Positions 1-10,349 are shown, counted from the first letter of the stretch. The stretch: 64,000 nt of DNA from CAYUQT01 sp964596165 (GCA_964596165.1 CAZQTW010000011.1:1-64000); one strand, 5' to 3'. Program-made: numbers and translations. Notes: a model not told the origin generated them from the sequence alone.

Positions 1-17
1 GCGGGACAACCTTTCCA

Positions 18-854
18 TCAAGATGCCAAAGCGGTATGAATAATCCGGGCTAGGCCGGTCTTGGGGTCGCGTGTTTCGAGGTATCGATGGGCCAGGCGCT
101 TGGCCCAGACGAGCGGTGAGCCCTGGCCACTCAGCTTGTAGAGCAACGCGCCGGCATAGATCAGGTCGCTGCCGGTGTTGACGAACGTCAGCCCCTTGCT
201 GCGGAAGAAGACGGGGCCGTCCTTGTATTCGTTCTTCCACAGCGGGCCCATCTTGGTGTTGTAGTAGCCGTGCCGATTGAAGTCGAGGACCGACCAGTCG
301 AGGATGTGGGCGTTCCAGAAGGCCTCGATGAACCGCTGCGTCGCGTTCGGATCGACCTGCCACATGAGCTCGTAATAGGGGTAGTGCGACTTCAGCTCGT
401 GCGAGGCTGGCGCATAGCCGAACGGCTCGTCGTTGATCAGGTCGAACGCGCGATGTCCGCCCCAGTCGATGAGCCCCGGCGGATGTTGCAGATGGTCGAA
501 GGTGTAGCGTGTCGCCTCGACGGCCACCTGGTGGTATTTCGTATCATCCGTCAGTTTGCTCAGCCCGTCGAACACGCGGAACAGGATCTGTTGGGAGGCG
601 AGGTCGGAAACGATCCGATCCTTGCCCTTGTACTTCCACCGGAACGGCTCGCGGGTCTCGACATTGACGTTGTCGGCCAGTAGGGGGGTTCGTTGCGATC
701 CGTACGTGTCGCGGCCGTACGTGAGGACGTTGTCCGCGAACTCACGGACAGCGCGGAGAAGCTCCGTCGCGTCGTCGGCCGCAGCGCGTTGAGCGGATAG
801 CATGACCGATCCAATGGCCAGAAGGCGAGACAGGCCAAGTCGTTTCGCCGTCAT
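18..854 (-). CDS. Secreted alpha/alpha-toroid protein, lyase-like, 3' end frameshifted at window edge
   Basis: The 278-residue product starts with a short Sec-type leader ending near AQRAAA and continues as a helix-rich, aromatic-rich protein. The stretches FWNAHILDWSVLDFNRHG and TRDPKTGL resemble alpha/alpha-toroid polysaccharide lyases or epimerase-like proteins; a pectate lyase of the PL2 type is possible but not proven. The start is supported by the AGGAGG-like sequence just upstream on the minus strand. The frame ends at a TGA at 18-20. Reading the last 40 bases one base out of phase gives DYSYRFGILMERLSR, which continues in a protein-like way off the window. The stop is therefore probably caused by a one-base indel (real or from assembly), and the gene continues beyond the window edge. 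The function is uncertain; an exported sugar-polymer enzyme is the best guess. Confidence 0.55.
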   Translation of the reverse strand: MTAKRLGLSRLLAIGSVMLSAQRAAADDATELLRAVREFADNVLTYGRDTYGSQRTPLLADNVNVETREPFRWKYKGKDRIVSDLASQQILFRVFDGLSKLTDDTKYHQVAVEATRYTFDHLQHPPGLIDWGGHRAFDLINDEPFGYAPASHELKSHYPYYELMWQVDPNATQRFIEAFWNAHILDWSVLDFNRHGYYNTKMGPLWKNEYKDGPVFFRSKGLTFVNTGSDLIYAGALLYKLSGQGSPLVWAKRLAHRYLETRDPKTGLARIIHTALAS

Positions 855-1102
855 GAAGAAGTCCTCCTTGTGGAAATATAGATGGGGGATACTTTAGGCA
901 AGCCATCGGCGACCGGCAACGCCTCCAAACCATCGGCACGTCTGCGGCGTGCGACGCACGCCTAGCCCGCCTCGCTCGCCCGACCGCCCGGAAACAACCA
1001 CAGGAATTGTCTTGTCCCCAAGGTAAATACGGGGCTTTCGGGAATAGCCGTCGTGTCTAATCTCGGATACTATCACAGGCATTCGGGGATGGGGAGTAAA
1101 CC

Positions 1103-2125
1103 ATGATCTTCGCCGCTATGCTGCGTGACGACGAGCGGGAGCTGTTTCAGCGGGAGTTGGACGGTTTTGTCCCATCGGAAGTATTCGACGCGCACGCCCA
1201 TCTGTACGAGCGAGGGCACTTCGGGCCGGACAGCTTTGCCAAGGATTACATCGAGAAGATGCCTCGGCGCGTCGGCCTGGCGAAGTATCGCCGCTACGTC
1301 GCCGAGATGCTGCCGAACCGTCGGGTCGACGGGTTGTTCATCCCGATGGCGATCGACGGCGACCCCGAGAAGGTCAACGGGTTCATCGCCGAGCAGATTC
1401 AAAACGAACCTCGCTGTCGGGGGGCTATGGTCGTGCGGCCGGAGATGGACCCGGACTACGTGCGGCAAGAGGTCAAGCGGCTCGGCATGGCCGCACTGAA
1501 GTGCTACCACCTGCTCGCCCGGCGCCCCGATCCGGAGAGTCCGACCTGGAACGTCGACATCCCCAGTTATCTGCCGGAAACGCTCGTCCAGGTGGCCGAC
1601 GAAATGGAGCTGCCTATTATCCTGCATCTGGTGAAGTCGCGGGCGCTCGCGGACTCCAGGAATCAGGAGGCCATCCGGAACTATTGCGTGAAGTACCCTC
1701 GCATGCGGCTGATCCTGGCGCATGCCGCCCGCGGGTTCAATCCGCATCACACCATCGAGGGCGTCGCCTCGCTGGCCGGCCTGACCAACCTCTGGTTCGA
1801 CACCAGCGCCGTAACCGAATGCGGCGCGCTGGAGGCGATCATCGACTTCTTCGGCCACGAACGGCTGTTATACGGGACCGACTTCTACGTCAGCCACTTC
1901 CGCGGCAAGTGCGTCGCGATTGGGGACTCGTTCATATGGCTCTATGAGGATTCGGTGAATTGGTCATCCGCAATGCACACGAACCTGCAACCCATACTTA
2001 TAGGGCTGGAATCGCTTCGATGCCTCAAGTTGGCGGTCCGACACGCCCGCCTGAACGATCGATACGTCGAGGACATCTTTCATCGAAACGCGGCCAGGCT
2101 GTTTAATCTCACCGCGACTTCGTGA
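1103..2125 (+). CDS. Amidohydrolase-family (TIM-barrel) metal-dependent hydrolase
   Basis: 340 residues, the usual length for amidohydrolase family 2 (PF04909). The metal-site pattern is visible in order: HxH at residues 31-33 (FDAHAHL), a Lys-containing strand (ALKCYH near 131-136), His175 in PIILHLVKS, His207 in LILAHAARG and Asp260 in LLYGTD. These are the expected ligands of a mono- or binuclear metal centre in a beta/alpha barrel. There is no signal peptide, so it is cytoplasmic. A GGGGAG ribosome-binding site lies 6 bases before ATG 1103. The substrate cannot be read from sequence; relatives hydrolyse or decarboxylate small ring compounds or sugar lactones. It converges with the large macroglobulin gene, and a strong inverted repeat lies between them. 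Confidence 0.8.
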   Translation: MIFAAMLRDDERELFQRELDGFVPSEVFDAHAHLYERGHFGPDSFAKDYIEKMPRRVGLAKYRRYVAEMLPNRRVDGLFIPMAIDGDPEKVNGFIAEQIQNEPRCRGAMVVRPEMDPDYVRQEVKRLGMAALKCYHLLARRPDPESPTWNVDIPSYLPETLVQVADEMELPIILHLVKSRALADSRNQEAIRNYCVKYPRMRLILAHAARGFNPHHTIEGVASLAGLTNLWFDTSAVTECGALEAIIDFFGHERLLYGTDFYVSHFRGKCVAIGDSFIWLYEDSVNWSSAMHTNLQPILIGLESLRCLKLAVRHARLNDRYVEDIFHRNAARLFNLTATS

Positions 2126-2138
2126 GGGATCGCGGAAG

Positions 2139-2167
2139 AGAAGTCAGAATCCCGCCTTCTGACTTCT
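2139..2167. terminator. Perfect 11-bp inverted repeat between convergent genes
   Basis: AGAAGTCAGAA (2139-2149) and TTCTGACTTCT (2157-2167) are perfect complements around a 7-base loop. It lies 14 bases after one stop codon and 16 bases before the other, so a bidirectional transcription terminator is likely. Confidence 0.65.
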
Positions 2168-2182
2168 GAATTCTTCCTTCGG

Positions 2183-5100
2183 TCACTTCTTCTCCACGAT
2201 CGCCAGGCGTGCACTGTCGCTGATCGCCTTGACGTACGGCGTGTACATCGCCTCGGCGCGGCTGGGCAGTGCGTGGAAGACGCCCGGCGTCTCGCACCGC
2301 AACTGATACGTCAGCTTGTGGGCACCCTGCGACAGGTACGTCGCGAAGAAGACCACCCGCGTATCCCGAAGCTCCATATTGGCGTACGTCCCGCCCGCAT
2401 AGCTTGACCCGCTGACCAGCTCGACCGGTTCGCAGCCGGCCGGCTTGGGATCCTCGAAGATCAAATACTCGAAGTTGTTCTTCGCCTCGATCTGCAGGCA
2501 GACCTCCAACCGCGTGCCGCTCACGAGTTCCTCGCCCTCGCCGACGGGCACCCGGTCGTACTCAATCGTCTTGTACTCCTCGGTCACATTCTTCCGCTCG
2601 TCCTCTCGCCAGACCTGGCGCGTCTTGGTGACTTCCTTCGGCACGAGCCGGACGTAACTCCGAGCGACGGCCACTTGGTGGCCCGCCGCCTTGATCGGGT
2701 CCTCCCGCGTGTAATAGCGGAGGAAGCTCGACACGTAGAGGAAGCCGCGACCCTGTTTGCGGACCTTGATTGTGTGCTTGCCCGGCGTCAGGTCCTCCGG
2801 ACCGAGCGGCGTCGTCGCATCGAGCGTCAGGACGTTCGCCTTCGTCACCCGCAACTCGTTCCGCATCTTCCCGTCGACCTGCACGGCGACGGTCATGTCC
2901 GGATCGAGCTCGCCCGACGCCTGGAGATAGCCGGCCAGGGCATAGACACACAGTGCCGTGTCCTTGGTGGAGTACCACTGCGACCCACGGCGATTCTGCA
3001 CGAGCCACCGGACGATCATCGGTATATGCTTGTGCTTCGGATCGACGGCCACATAGGCCCGCAGAACCATCGCCGTCGTCTCCAGCCCGCTGTCGTACCA
3101 GTACCACCAGTTGTCCGTGCGACCCCAACTGGCGGTCTCCGTCTTCTCATCGAGCCGAATCGTGTTGCCCAGGTTCTCGATCACCACGCCCGCACGATTG
3201 CGGTCGCCCAGCCGAGCCAGCGTGATGGCAAGCATCGCCCGGGCGTAGTCCGTCAGGCCGTCGCGATCCTTGAATATGCGATCGAGGACCGCCCGCACCG
3301 GCTGCGCCTGCAGCGCCGCCCCAAGTCCCCCCCCCGACGCCAGGATGTTGCCGGGGTTCTCCCATGCCAGGGCGTAGAGCATCCAGGTCCGCACGTTGTC
3401 GTCATCGCGGACCCAGCTATATCGCCCGACCGTCTCGGTCGAGGCCACCCGCTTCTTCAGGAATTCCACGCCCCGCTTGAGGATCGACGCGTCGAAGGCC
3501 ACGTCCGCCTCGCGGGCCTCGGTCAGCCCGTACACGACATAGGCCGTCATGTAGGGATTCGACTGGTCGTTCTTCCACCAGCCCCAGCCGCCGTCGGACT
3601 GCTGGAACTCGGCCAGCCGCTTCAGGCCGGCCTTGATCATGTCGTTCATCTTCGCGGTGCTGTAGACCGGGTTCCGCCCGAGCTTGGCCAGCAGCCGCTT
3701 GTTCTCAGGACCGCCCTGCTGCGTGACCTTCTTGGCGACGTCCTCCAGGCTGATGCCCAGTTTCTGGAGCGCCTTGGCCGTCACCACCGCCGGCAGGAAC
3801 CGACTCATCGTCTGCTCGGTGCAGCCGTAGGGATACTCGAGCAGGTACGGCATCGCGTCAATCATGACGGTCGCGATCGACGGGTTGGCGATCAACTCGA
3901 GCGACTGGCTGCTGGCCTTGATCTCCGCGGGGACCGCGACCGTCAGCTCGACCTCGCCCTCGGCCACGTCGCCGAGATAGCCCGATTGCGCGTGGAACGT
4001 GTCGGCCCCGTATTCGAGCACGGGGATCTTAAGTTCCATCGCGTCGGAGACCTCATCGGTCAGCGCCTTCGCCAGCAACGTCACCTCGCCCTTGGCCTCG
4101 GCGTGGCAGACAAAGTCGACCTGGACCTCCTGTTCGGCCGGCACCTCGACCCACCGCCGCCAAAGTTGCGGACCCTTGACCGCCTCGCCGATCGCCAGTT
4201 CCGCCGAAGCGCTTCGGGCGTCGGTGATCTTGATCTGCGGTGTGACCTTCAGTTCGACCTGCGCTTTCTTCGTCGACTTGAGGTAGTTGTGGACGATCGC
4301 CGAAACGTACACCATGTCCTTCTCGACCAGGAATCGCGGCGTTTCGAGCCGAACGATCAGGTCCTTCTTGGTGACAATATCGATCGACTTCTCGCCCACG
4401 CGGGTCTGCTTGTCGCACGCGATCGCATGCAACTTCCACGTCGTCAGGTTGTCCGGCATGGTCACGTCGGCGATCGCCTCGCCCTTGGCGTCCGTCTTCA
4501 CGTGCGCCAGCCACAAGACAGCGTCGGCGAATTCCTTTCGGACCATCGCCTCGACCAGCGACACCTCCTCGCTCTCCGTGTCCGGGGCGCCCTTCGCCTT
4601 TGCCATTCTGGCCGGCATGGCCGCCGGCATGGGCCGGGCGGCCATTTCCATGACCGCATCATTTGCGCCCCCGGCCTCGCCGAGTCTTCTGGCCAGGCCG
4701 AAGGATGTGTCGCGGAGCTCCTTACCCCGACCATACTGCTGATACCCAAAGCTGCTCCGCGTGCTGACCATCAGCGGCCGGAGCTGCCCGTAGAAGAACT
4801 TCTGGATCTGCTCGCGGGCCTCCGGCGCGATGTAGTAGATGCTCGCGTCGACCATCATGACCGCCAGTTCCGCCTCGACGGGCTTGCCCGCACTGTCGCG
4901 GGCCGTGATGACGATCTGCCCCTTCTCTCGGGGCTGGTAGTAGGGTTTTGAGGGTTTCGCATCGACGGCAAGGAATTGCTGCGTCGGCGGAACGATGACC
5001 AACTTGCGGTCTTCATGGATCTTGTCGTCCCGCAGCAGCACCGCCGTCAGGTGGAAGTTCGGCGTGTGCTCGACACCGATCGGCAGTTCGACAAGCTTAC

Positions 5101-7957
5101 TCTTGCCCTTGAGCGTGACCACCTGGTGAAAAAGCACATCGTCGGTCTCCCCCGTCAAGAGGACGTACCCGTCCGTGTGGCGGCTGTTGATCAGCACCCG
5201 CAGGGGTTGACCGATCTCATACGAGTCGCGATCGAGCACCAGTTCCAGGTCGCGATACGCGTAGTGGGCATACTCGCCGCCGCGCTGGGCGATCCACAGA
5301 TCGCACTGACCGGTGACCTCGTCGCCCTGCGCGGTCTTCGTGGAAACGATGGCCCGGAACATCCCCTCCTCATCGAACGGATAGCGGAAGGATCCGCGCC
5401 CCTGCGCGTCGACCTTCACCGGCATCTCTTGTAGCCGATCGCCCAATTCATACTCGGTCCACTGTTGACCGTCCTTCTCGACGAGTTTGCTCGTGAGCCG
5501 GTAGACCGAGGCCGTGCCCTCAAACGCGATCGGATCGTCATTCGGCCCCTTGGCGATGATATCCACCTGCGCGTGGTCGCCGGGCTTGTAGAGGTACCGT
5601 TGCGGCCGCAGATGGATAAAGAACGGCGCGTGAGTCACCTTGACCGATCCGGCCCCTTGGATCTCGCGCCGGCTCTTGTCGACCACGCGGGCCGTCACCT
5701 CGAACTGAAGATCCACCTCCGACTGATTCCGGTAAGGTTCGGCCTTGATCGGCCCGATCGTCGCGATCCCCTTGGCGTCGGTGGTCGCCTGCCCGCGCGT
5801 GACCAGTTCGCGGCGCCCGCCACCGTAGCGGTCCGGGAGCGGCGGCACCATGCGTCGACTCCGCATCGGGCCGCGAATGCGGACAATGTCCCCATCAATC
5901 GCGTCGAAGTACCACGGGAATGGCCGATCGGGGTGATACGTGCTGTGAAACTCGGATTTCCAGACCTCGTATTCAACCTGGGCACCGGCCACCGGTTGCC
6001 CGAAGTAGTAGTCGGCCTTGATCCGGATTTGGACTTCGTCGCCGATCCGATACGCCGGCTTGGCCGGTGTAACCTCGACCGTGAACTCGGGCTTCTTGTA
6101 CTCCTCGACGCGAAACTGGTTGCCCCGGCATTGCCACGGACCGTAGCCCCGACCGTCGATCTCCAAATCGATCACGTAGACGCCCAGCGGCGGCTCGTGC
6201 GCCAGCTTCAGCTCGCCGTCGAACGAACCCTCGGCATTCGTCGTCATCGACTGCTCGAAGACCACGTTGCCGCGCGGATCGCGGATCCGGATCGTCGCCT
6301 TCTGATTCGGTGCGACCTCGAACCGCCCTCGGTCGTGACGGCAGACGATTTCCTTGAAGTACACCGTCTGGTCGGGCCGGTAGACGGGCCGATCGGTGAA
6401 CCCATAAACCCGGTACGGCTGATCGTAGCCCCACCATCCCCACGCGTAGAGGTCGCGGCAAACCGCATAGTGATCGCCGGACCGCACGATGAACCCCAAT
6501 TGACGGTCGAGCGCATTCGCGTTCCGATCGACGGGATACGTCATGCGATGAATGCCGGCGTCGTCGGCCGCGCCGTCCTTGTATTCAAAGCGGTTGTTTT
6601 GAAGCCGCCGCTGGATAAGCACCTGCGTCCCCGGCTTCGGCTGCCCCGACACGCTGTCTACCGCATAGACCAGGCTCTGCGTCTTGCCCGTCTTGGCCAC
6701 CACGCCGAGTTGAGAGACCAGGACGAGGACGACAGCTCGAACCGAATGACCTTCGGACGACCTGCCCGTGGCCTCCACCACGAAGGCGCCGGGGTCGGTG
6801 ATCGGCAGCCGCGTCGGCTCCAGGTTCTCCTGGCCACTGGCGATGTACTTGTGTTCATCGTTGTCGGGCACGCGAAGCTGCCAAGACGCACTCGGCGCGC
6901 CCGTCGGTTTCCATTGACTGAACTGCTCGGGCATATTGAACTTTCGAATCATCTCGAAGAGTTCAACCTTGAATGCCTTTAGCTCGACAGTCTTGAGGTT
7001 GCGCGTCCGCCACTGGATCTCCGCCTTCTTGCCCGGCAGGGTGGGCCCTTCGACCCGGAGCGACAGCTCCGGCCGCTTGATCGCCTTGATCTGATCGGCC
7101 GCCTTGCGTGCCCAAGTCGTCCCGCCAAACTGATCTTGAACCTTCTCGTACTGGACAACCGCATCCACGTAACGGATCATCCGCTGCTCGAGTGTCAGGC
7201 CGATCTGAAAGGCCGCCTCGGCCGCCCGGGGTGACTTGGCATAGTCGGTGACCAGCTTCCGCCAGGCCTCGAGGGATTGCTCGTACGGCACGATGCCGGC
7301 GAACTGATCGCGAAGGGTCTGTGCTTTTCTGAACAGGGCCTCCGCCGACGTCTTCTCGTCGACGTCCAGCGCGACGATGCGGTCGTAGGTCTTTGCGACG
7401 ACCTCGGCGGTTCGTTTGCGCTGTGCCTGCCAGTCATCGGCCGGCGCCGGCAACGCCTGCTGGGCAATGACATCACGAAGCGGGCCGTGGTAGTGCCGCA
7501 AGACGTCGGCCAGCTTGAACAAGACCTCGGCCGTGTCATGTTTCTTTCCCACACCCGCGAACAGATCGGCGCTGACGGACAGTTCCTTCACGGCCAGTTC
7601 CATGTCACCGTGGCGCTGTGCCTGTTCACCCAGGACCTGGTGAAGCTCGGGTCGCTTCGCGAGTTCCCCGTGCTTCTCGAAGAGCCCTTGGAGAAGACGC
7701 TTACCCTCGTCCCACCGTTCGAGCTTCAGCAGGCACTGGGCTCGCATCACCTGCACGTCGACGATCGCCGGTCCCTCGGGCTGGGCCTTCAGGTAGTCGT
7801 CAAGCTGGCGGAGCGCTTCGCGGTAGTTGTGCCGATCGAATTGCTGCCTGGCGTTCGCCGGCACGTCCTTCTCTGTCGCAGCCGTCACCCGGATGACCGT
7901 CAAGGCGACCAGTCCGAGTACTGCTGCCACAATCGCCATCGGTTGCTTGCCTCGCAT
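2183..7957 (-). CDS. Giant alpha-2-macroglobulin-like protein with N-terminal TPR region
   Basis: The start at 7957 (MRGKQPMAIV) is chosen because GGAGG sits 6 bases upstream and a clear Sec signal peptide follows (cleavage near VTAATE). The open frame runs further to 9256, but that part is antisense to the next gene. The product has 1924 residues. Residues about 30-330 are TPR-like helical repeats. Then come macroglobulin MG1/MG2 beta domains (TDRPVYRPDQTVYF), a bait-like Ala/Met/Gly-rich stretch, the A2M domain and the thioester domain with GCTEQ (Cys1379 to Gln1382), the bacterial version of CGEQ. The end is a receptor-binding-like beta domain. Bacterial A2Ms are periplasmic traps for foreign proteases. 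The usual partner pbpC is not adjacent. The TPR leader is common in planctomycete versions and may mediate protein contacts. Confidence 0.88.
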   Translation of the reverse strand: MRGKQPMAIVAAVLGLVALTVIRVTAATEKDVPANARQQFDRHNYREALRQLDDYLKAQPEGPAIVDVQVMRAQCLLKLERWDEGKRLLQGLFEKHGELAKRPELHQVLGEQAQRHGDMELAVKELSVSADLFAGVGKKHDTAEVLFKLADVLRHYHGPLRDVIAQQALPAPADDWQAQRKRTAEVVAKTYDRIVALDVDEKTSAEALFRKAQTLRDQFAGIVPYEQSLEAWRKLVTDYAKSPRAAEAAFQIGLTLEQRMIRYVDAVVQYEKVQDQFGGTTWARKAADQIKAIKRPELSLRVEGPTLPGKKAEIQWRTRNLKTVELKAFKVELFEMIRKFNMPEQFSQWKPTGAPSASWQLRVPDNDEHKYIASGQENLEPTRLPITDPGAFVVEATGRSSEGHSVRAVVLVLVSQLGVVAKTGKTQSLVYAVDSVSGQPKPGTQVLIQRRLQNNRFEYKDGAADDAGIHRMTYPVDRNANALDRQLGFIVRSGDHYAVCRDLYAWGWWGYDQPYRVYGFTDRPVYRPDQTVYFKEIVCRHDRGRFEVAPNQKATIRIRDPRGNVVFEQSMTTNAEGSFDGELKLAHEPPLGVYVIDLEIDGRGYGPWQCRGNQFRVEEYKKPEFTVEVTPAKPAYRIGDEVQIRIKADYYFGQPVAGAQVEYEVWKSEFHSTYHPDRPFPWYFDAIDGDIVRIRGPMRSRRMVPPLPDRYGGGRRELVTRGQATTDAKGIATIGPIKAEPYRNQSEVDLQFEVTARVVDKSRREIQGAGSVKVTHAPFFIHLRPQRYLYKPGDHAQVDIIAKGPNDDPIAFEGTASVYRLTSKLVEKDGQQWTEYELGDRLQEMPVKVDAQGRGSFRYPFDEEGMFRAIVSTKTAQGDEVTGQCDLWIAQRGGEYAHYAYRDLELVLDRDSYEIGQPLRVLINSRHTDGYVLLTGETDDVLFHQVVTLKGKSKLVELPIGVEHTPNFHLTAVLLRDDKIHEDRKLVIVPPTQQFLAVDAKPSKPYYQPREKGQIVITARDSAGKPVEAELAVMMVDASIYYIAPEAREQIQKFFYGQLRPLMVSTRSSFGYQQYGRGKELRDTSFGLARRLGEAGGANDAVMEMAARPMPAAMPARMAKAKGAPDTESEEVSLVEAMVRKEFADAVLWLAHVKTDAKGEAIADVTMPDNLTTWKLHAIACDKQTRVGEKSIDIVTKKDLIVRLETPRFLVEKDMVYVSAIVHNYLKSTKKAQVELKVTPQIKITDARSASAELAIGEAVKGPQLWRRWVEVPAEQEVQVDFVCHAEAKGEVTLLAKALTDEVSDAMELKIPVLEYGADTFHAQSGYLGDVAEGEVELTVAVPAEIKASSQSLELIANPSIATVMIDAMPYLLEYPYGCTEQTMSRFLPAVVTAKALQKLGISLEDVAKKVTQQGGPENKRLLAKLGRNPVYSTAKMNDMIKAGLKRLAEFQQSDGGWGWWKNDQSNPYMTAYVVYGLTEAREADVAFDASILKRGVEFLKKRVASTETVGRYSWVRDDDNVRTWMLYALAWENPGNILASGGGLGAALQAQPVRAVLDRIFKDRDGLTDYARAMLAITLARLGDRNRAGVVIENLGNTIRLDEKTETASWGRTDNWWYWYDSGLETTAMVLRAYVAVDPKHKHIPMIVRWLVQNRRGSQWYSTKDTALCVYALAGYLQASGELDPDMTVAVQVDGKMRNELRVTKANVLTLDATTPLGPEDLTPGKHTIKVRKQGRGFLYVSSFLRYYTREDPIKAAGHQVAVARSYVRLVPKEVTKTRQVWREDERKNVTEEYKTIEYDRVPVGEGEELVSGTRLEVCLQIEAKNNFEYLIFEDPKPAGCEPVELVSGSSYAGGTYANMELRDTRVVFFATYLSQGAHKLTYQLRCETPGVFHALPSRAEAMYTPYVKAISDSARLAIVEKK

Positions 7958-8215
7958 TTGAAGCCTCCGCCGGATTCTCCGTTGAGTCGTGGGCAATGCG
8001 TGCCCCTCATGCTTGCCTACTGCCTTAGACCCACGAAATCCCTGAAAGTTCCATGACCCCATCATCTTCTGTCTTCTGCCCGAATCAACCCCGCGCCGGT
8101 GACCGGAAGCGGGCGATGCGAATCCCCGGGCATGCGGCACGCTGTCCGGTCCGAAAACGACTGGCCTGATCCGAGTTCGACGGCGACAATGCTTTCCTGA
8201 TACGCAGGAGGTCGC

Positions 8216-10264
8216 ATGATGACGGTCCGTTCCATGGGTTCGCTGGCTCTTGTCGCGTTTCTCGCAATGGCCCCTCTCCGCTCGATGGGCAAGACGAGTC
8301 AGGACGGAAACGCATGGGTGGTTGAGAGTGTCGCGATCCGACTGAGGTTTGACGCCGCCGCCGGACGAATGAGCGTGCTGGACAAGCGAGCGGGCTATGA
8401 GTGGCGCCAACCCGATAAGTCGGTCACGACGAAGCCCCGCGATGTTCAGCCGCTCCCGGCCCCCGCCGACGGCCTCAGGTTTGAGGCCGAATTCGGCACC
8501 ACCGAAGGCCACCCCAACACCGGCATCGTCACACTGGAGATGCCCCAGGAAGCCGACAAGCTCATCGTGACCCTCGACATGCCGAACCGCGACGTCGAGG
8601 CCCACATCATGCCGTTTTTCGCGCCGTTCGTTCTCGACACCCCCACGGGGGTGATGGCCGTCGCCGACTACTGCAACGGGCATGTCTATCCCGTCGATCA
8701 GTACCCGGCATTCAACTCTCATACGTCGACCGACCGCCTCGACATGCCCTGGGTCGGGCTGTGCGATCTGGCCAGGGGATTCGGCTGGCTGATGATCATC
8801 GACACCAGTGACAACGGCGAGATCCGGTTCACGAACTATGAGGTCGGCGGCCGGAAGTCCGTCGCGCCGCAACTGACCTGGGTATCCAGCAAGCGGAAGT
8901 TCGCCTACCCCCGCCGACTGATTCACCGGTTCCTGCCCACGGGCGGATACGTCGCCATGGCCAAGGCCTATCGCCAACACGCCGGACAACAAGGTCTTCT
9001 CGTCACCCTCACCGAGAAGCTCAAGAGGAACCCGAATCTCCGGCGGCTCTTCGGTGCGCCGGACATTTGGGGGAACGCCACGTTGGATTTCGCCCGACAG
9101 GCCAAGGCCGCCGGCATCGACAAGATGCTCATTAACGGCCGGAGCAGCCCCGACCAGATACGGGCAATCAACGAATTGGGCTATCTGACGAGCGAATATG
9201 ACAACTACACCGACATCCTCCCCCCCGAGAAACCCGGACACATCGACTCGCAACACGCCCCGCTGCCGGACAGCGCCGCACTCAACGCGGACGGCTCACG
9301 GATGAAGGCGTGGCTGACGTTCGACAAGAGACTCCAGTACATGAAACGGTGCCCGTCCCTATGGAAGACGACTGCCGAAATCGTCGTGCCCAAGGTGTTG
9401 AAGGAGCATCCGTACCTCGCGCGATTCATCGACGTGACCACAGCCGAGGGGCTTTACGAGTGCTTTGATCCCAACCACCCGCTGACGAAGACTCAAAAGC
9501 GACAGTGCGGCGTCGATTTACTGAGCTACGTTCGCTCACTCAATCTCGTGGTCGGTGGCGAGCACGGCATCTGGTGGTCCGTACCGTACCTGGACTATAT
9601 CGAGGGCATGATGAGCGGCAGCCCCTGCTATTACTCCTGGCCCGCCGGCCATCTCATCCGTCCTAAGACCAAGGACCAGAGGTTCACCGGCCCCTGGGGT
9701 GAAAAACACGCCGCGTGGGACGCCTACGAGAAATGGGGCATCGGTCACGAGCATCGTGCACCGCTTTGGGAACTGGTCTTTCACGACTGCGTCGTCAGCA
9801 CGTGGTATTGGGGCGACACGAACGACTACCTCCTGGAGGCGGCGCCGGAGATCACGGCCAAGAAGGACGCCTTCAACGTCCTCTACGGCACGATCCCGAT
9901 GATGTGGGCCGGCGCCGAAGGCGGCTGGAACAAGGCCCGCGACACGTTCCTCAGGACCTACCGCAACACCTGCAAGCTCCACGAGGTGATCGCCTGCACC
10001 GATATGGTCAACCACGAATTCCTCACCCCCGATCACGCCGTGCAGCGGACCTCGTTCTCCGACGGCACGCAGGTCATCGTGAACTTCAGCGCAAAGCCGC
10101 AAGAGGTGGAACTGGCCGGCGACAAGTATCTGCTGCCGCAGAACGGTTTCGCCGCCAAAGGACCGCGAATCGAGCAATCACTCGCCCTGGTCGACGGCAA
10201 GATGGTGACGAGAATCCGTACCACGGAAGGCTACACGTTCAGCGACGCGTCACCGGGAAAGTGA
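8216..10264 (+). CDS. Secreted glycosidase-like protein (possible GH101/GH129-type fold)
   Basis: 682 residues with a Sec signal peptide (hydrophobic core SLALVAFLAMAPL). AGGAGG at 8206-8211 is well placed for the ATG at 8216 or the second ATG at 8219. An N-terminal beta-sandwich (residues about 30-240) precedes a barrel-like region with aromatic and acidic motifs: SEYDNYTDI, GGEHGIWWSVPYLDY and FHDCVVSTWYWGD. A beta C-terminal domain ends the protein. The layout resembles the DUF5696/GH101/GH129 group of glycoside hydrolases, but no catalytic pair can be assigned confidently. It is divergent from the macroglobulin gene. Likely role: degradation of extracellular glycans or glycoproteins. Confidence 0.55.
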   Translation: MMTVRSMGSLALVAFLAMAPLRSMGKTSQDGNAWVVESVAIRLRFDAAAGRMSVLDKRAGYEWRQPDKSVTTKPRDVQPLPAPADGLRFEAEFGTTEGHPNTGIVTLEMPQEADKLIVTLDMPNRDVEAHIMPFFAPFVLDTPTGVMAVADYCNGHVYPVDQYPAFNSHTSTDRLDMPWVGLCDLARGFGWLMIIDTSDNGEIRFTNYEVGGRKSVAPQLTWVSSKRKFAYPRRLIHRFLPTGGYVAMAKAYRQHAGQQGLLVTLTEKLKRNPNLRRLFGAPDIWGNATLDFARQAKAAGIDKMLINGRSSPDQIRAINELGYLTSEYDNYTDILPPEKPGHIDSQHAPLPDSAALNADGSRMKAWLTFDKRLQYMKRCPSLWKTTAEIVVPKVLKEHPYLARFIDVTTAEGLYECFDPNHPLTKTQKRQCGVDLLSYVRSLNLVVGGEHGIWWSVPYLDYIEGMMSGSPCYYSWPAGHLIRPKTKDQRFTGPWGEKHAAWDAYEKWGIGHEHRAPLWELVFHDCVVSTWYWGDTNDYLLEAAPEITAKKDAFNVLYGTIPMMWAGAEGGWNKARDTFLRTYRNTCKLHEVIACTDMVNHEFLTPDHAVQRTSFSDGTQVIVNFSAKPQEVELAGDKYLLPQNGFAAKGPRIEQSLALVDGKMVTRIRTTEGYTFSDASPGK

Positions 10265-10300
10265 TCGCACTCCCGCATGAGCCGTTCGAGATAAACCATA

Positions 10301-10349
10301 GCGGCCGGCGCCTCGCAGGCCCAACGTCGGCCGGTGGGGCGCCGGCCGC
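10301..10349. terminator. 12-bp GC-rich inverted repeat between convergent genes
   Basis: GCGGCCGGCGCC (10301-10312) pairs perfectly with GGCGCCGGCCGC (10338-10349). The 25-base loop can itself pair through GGCC/GGCC. There is no T-run, so either a factor-independent bidirectional stop or a REP-like hairpin is possible. It sits between the glycosidase-like gene and the HAF-repeat gene. Confidence 0.5.

Noticed and set aside
2675..4951. 758-residue plus-strand frame.
   Set aside because: Antisense shadow of the macroglobulin gene; Arg/His/Leu-rich with no recognisable domain or start signal. The frames at 5465-6982 and 25032-26984 are rejected for the same reason.
7958..9256. The macroglobulin reading frame stays open to 9256, giving 2357 residues.
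   Set aside because: The extra part is antisense to the glycosidase-like gene, lacks coding character and lies before a clear start with ribosome-binding site and signal peptide at 7957.
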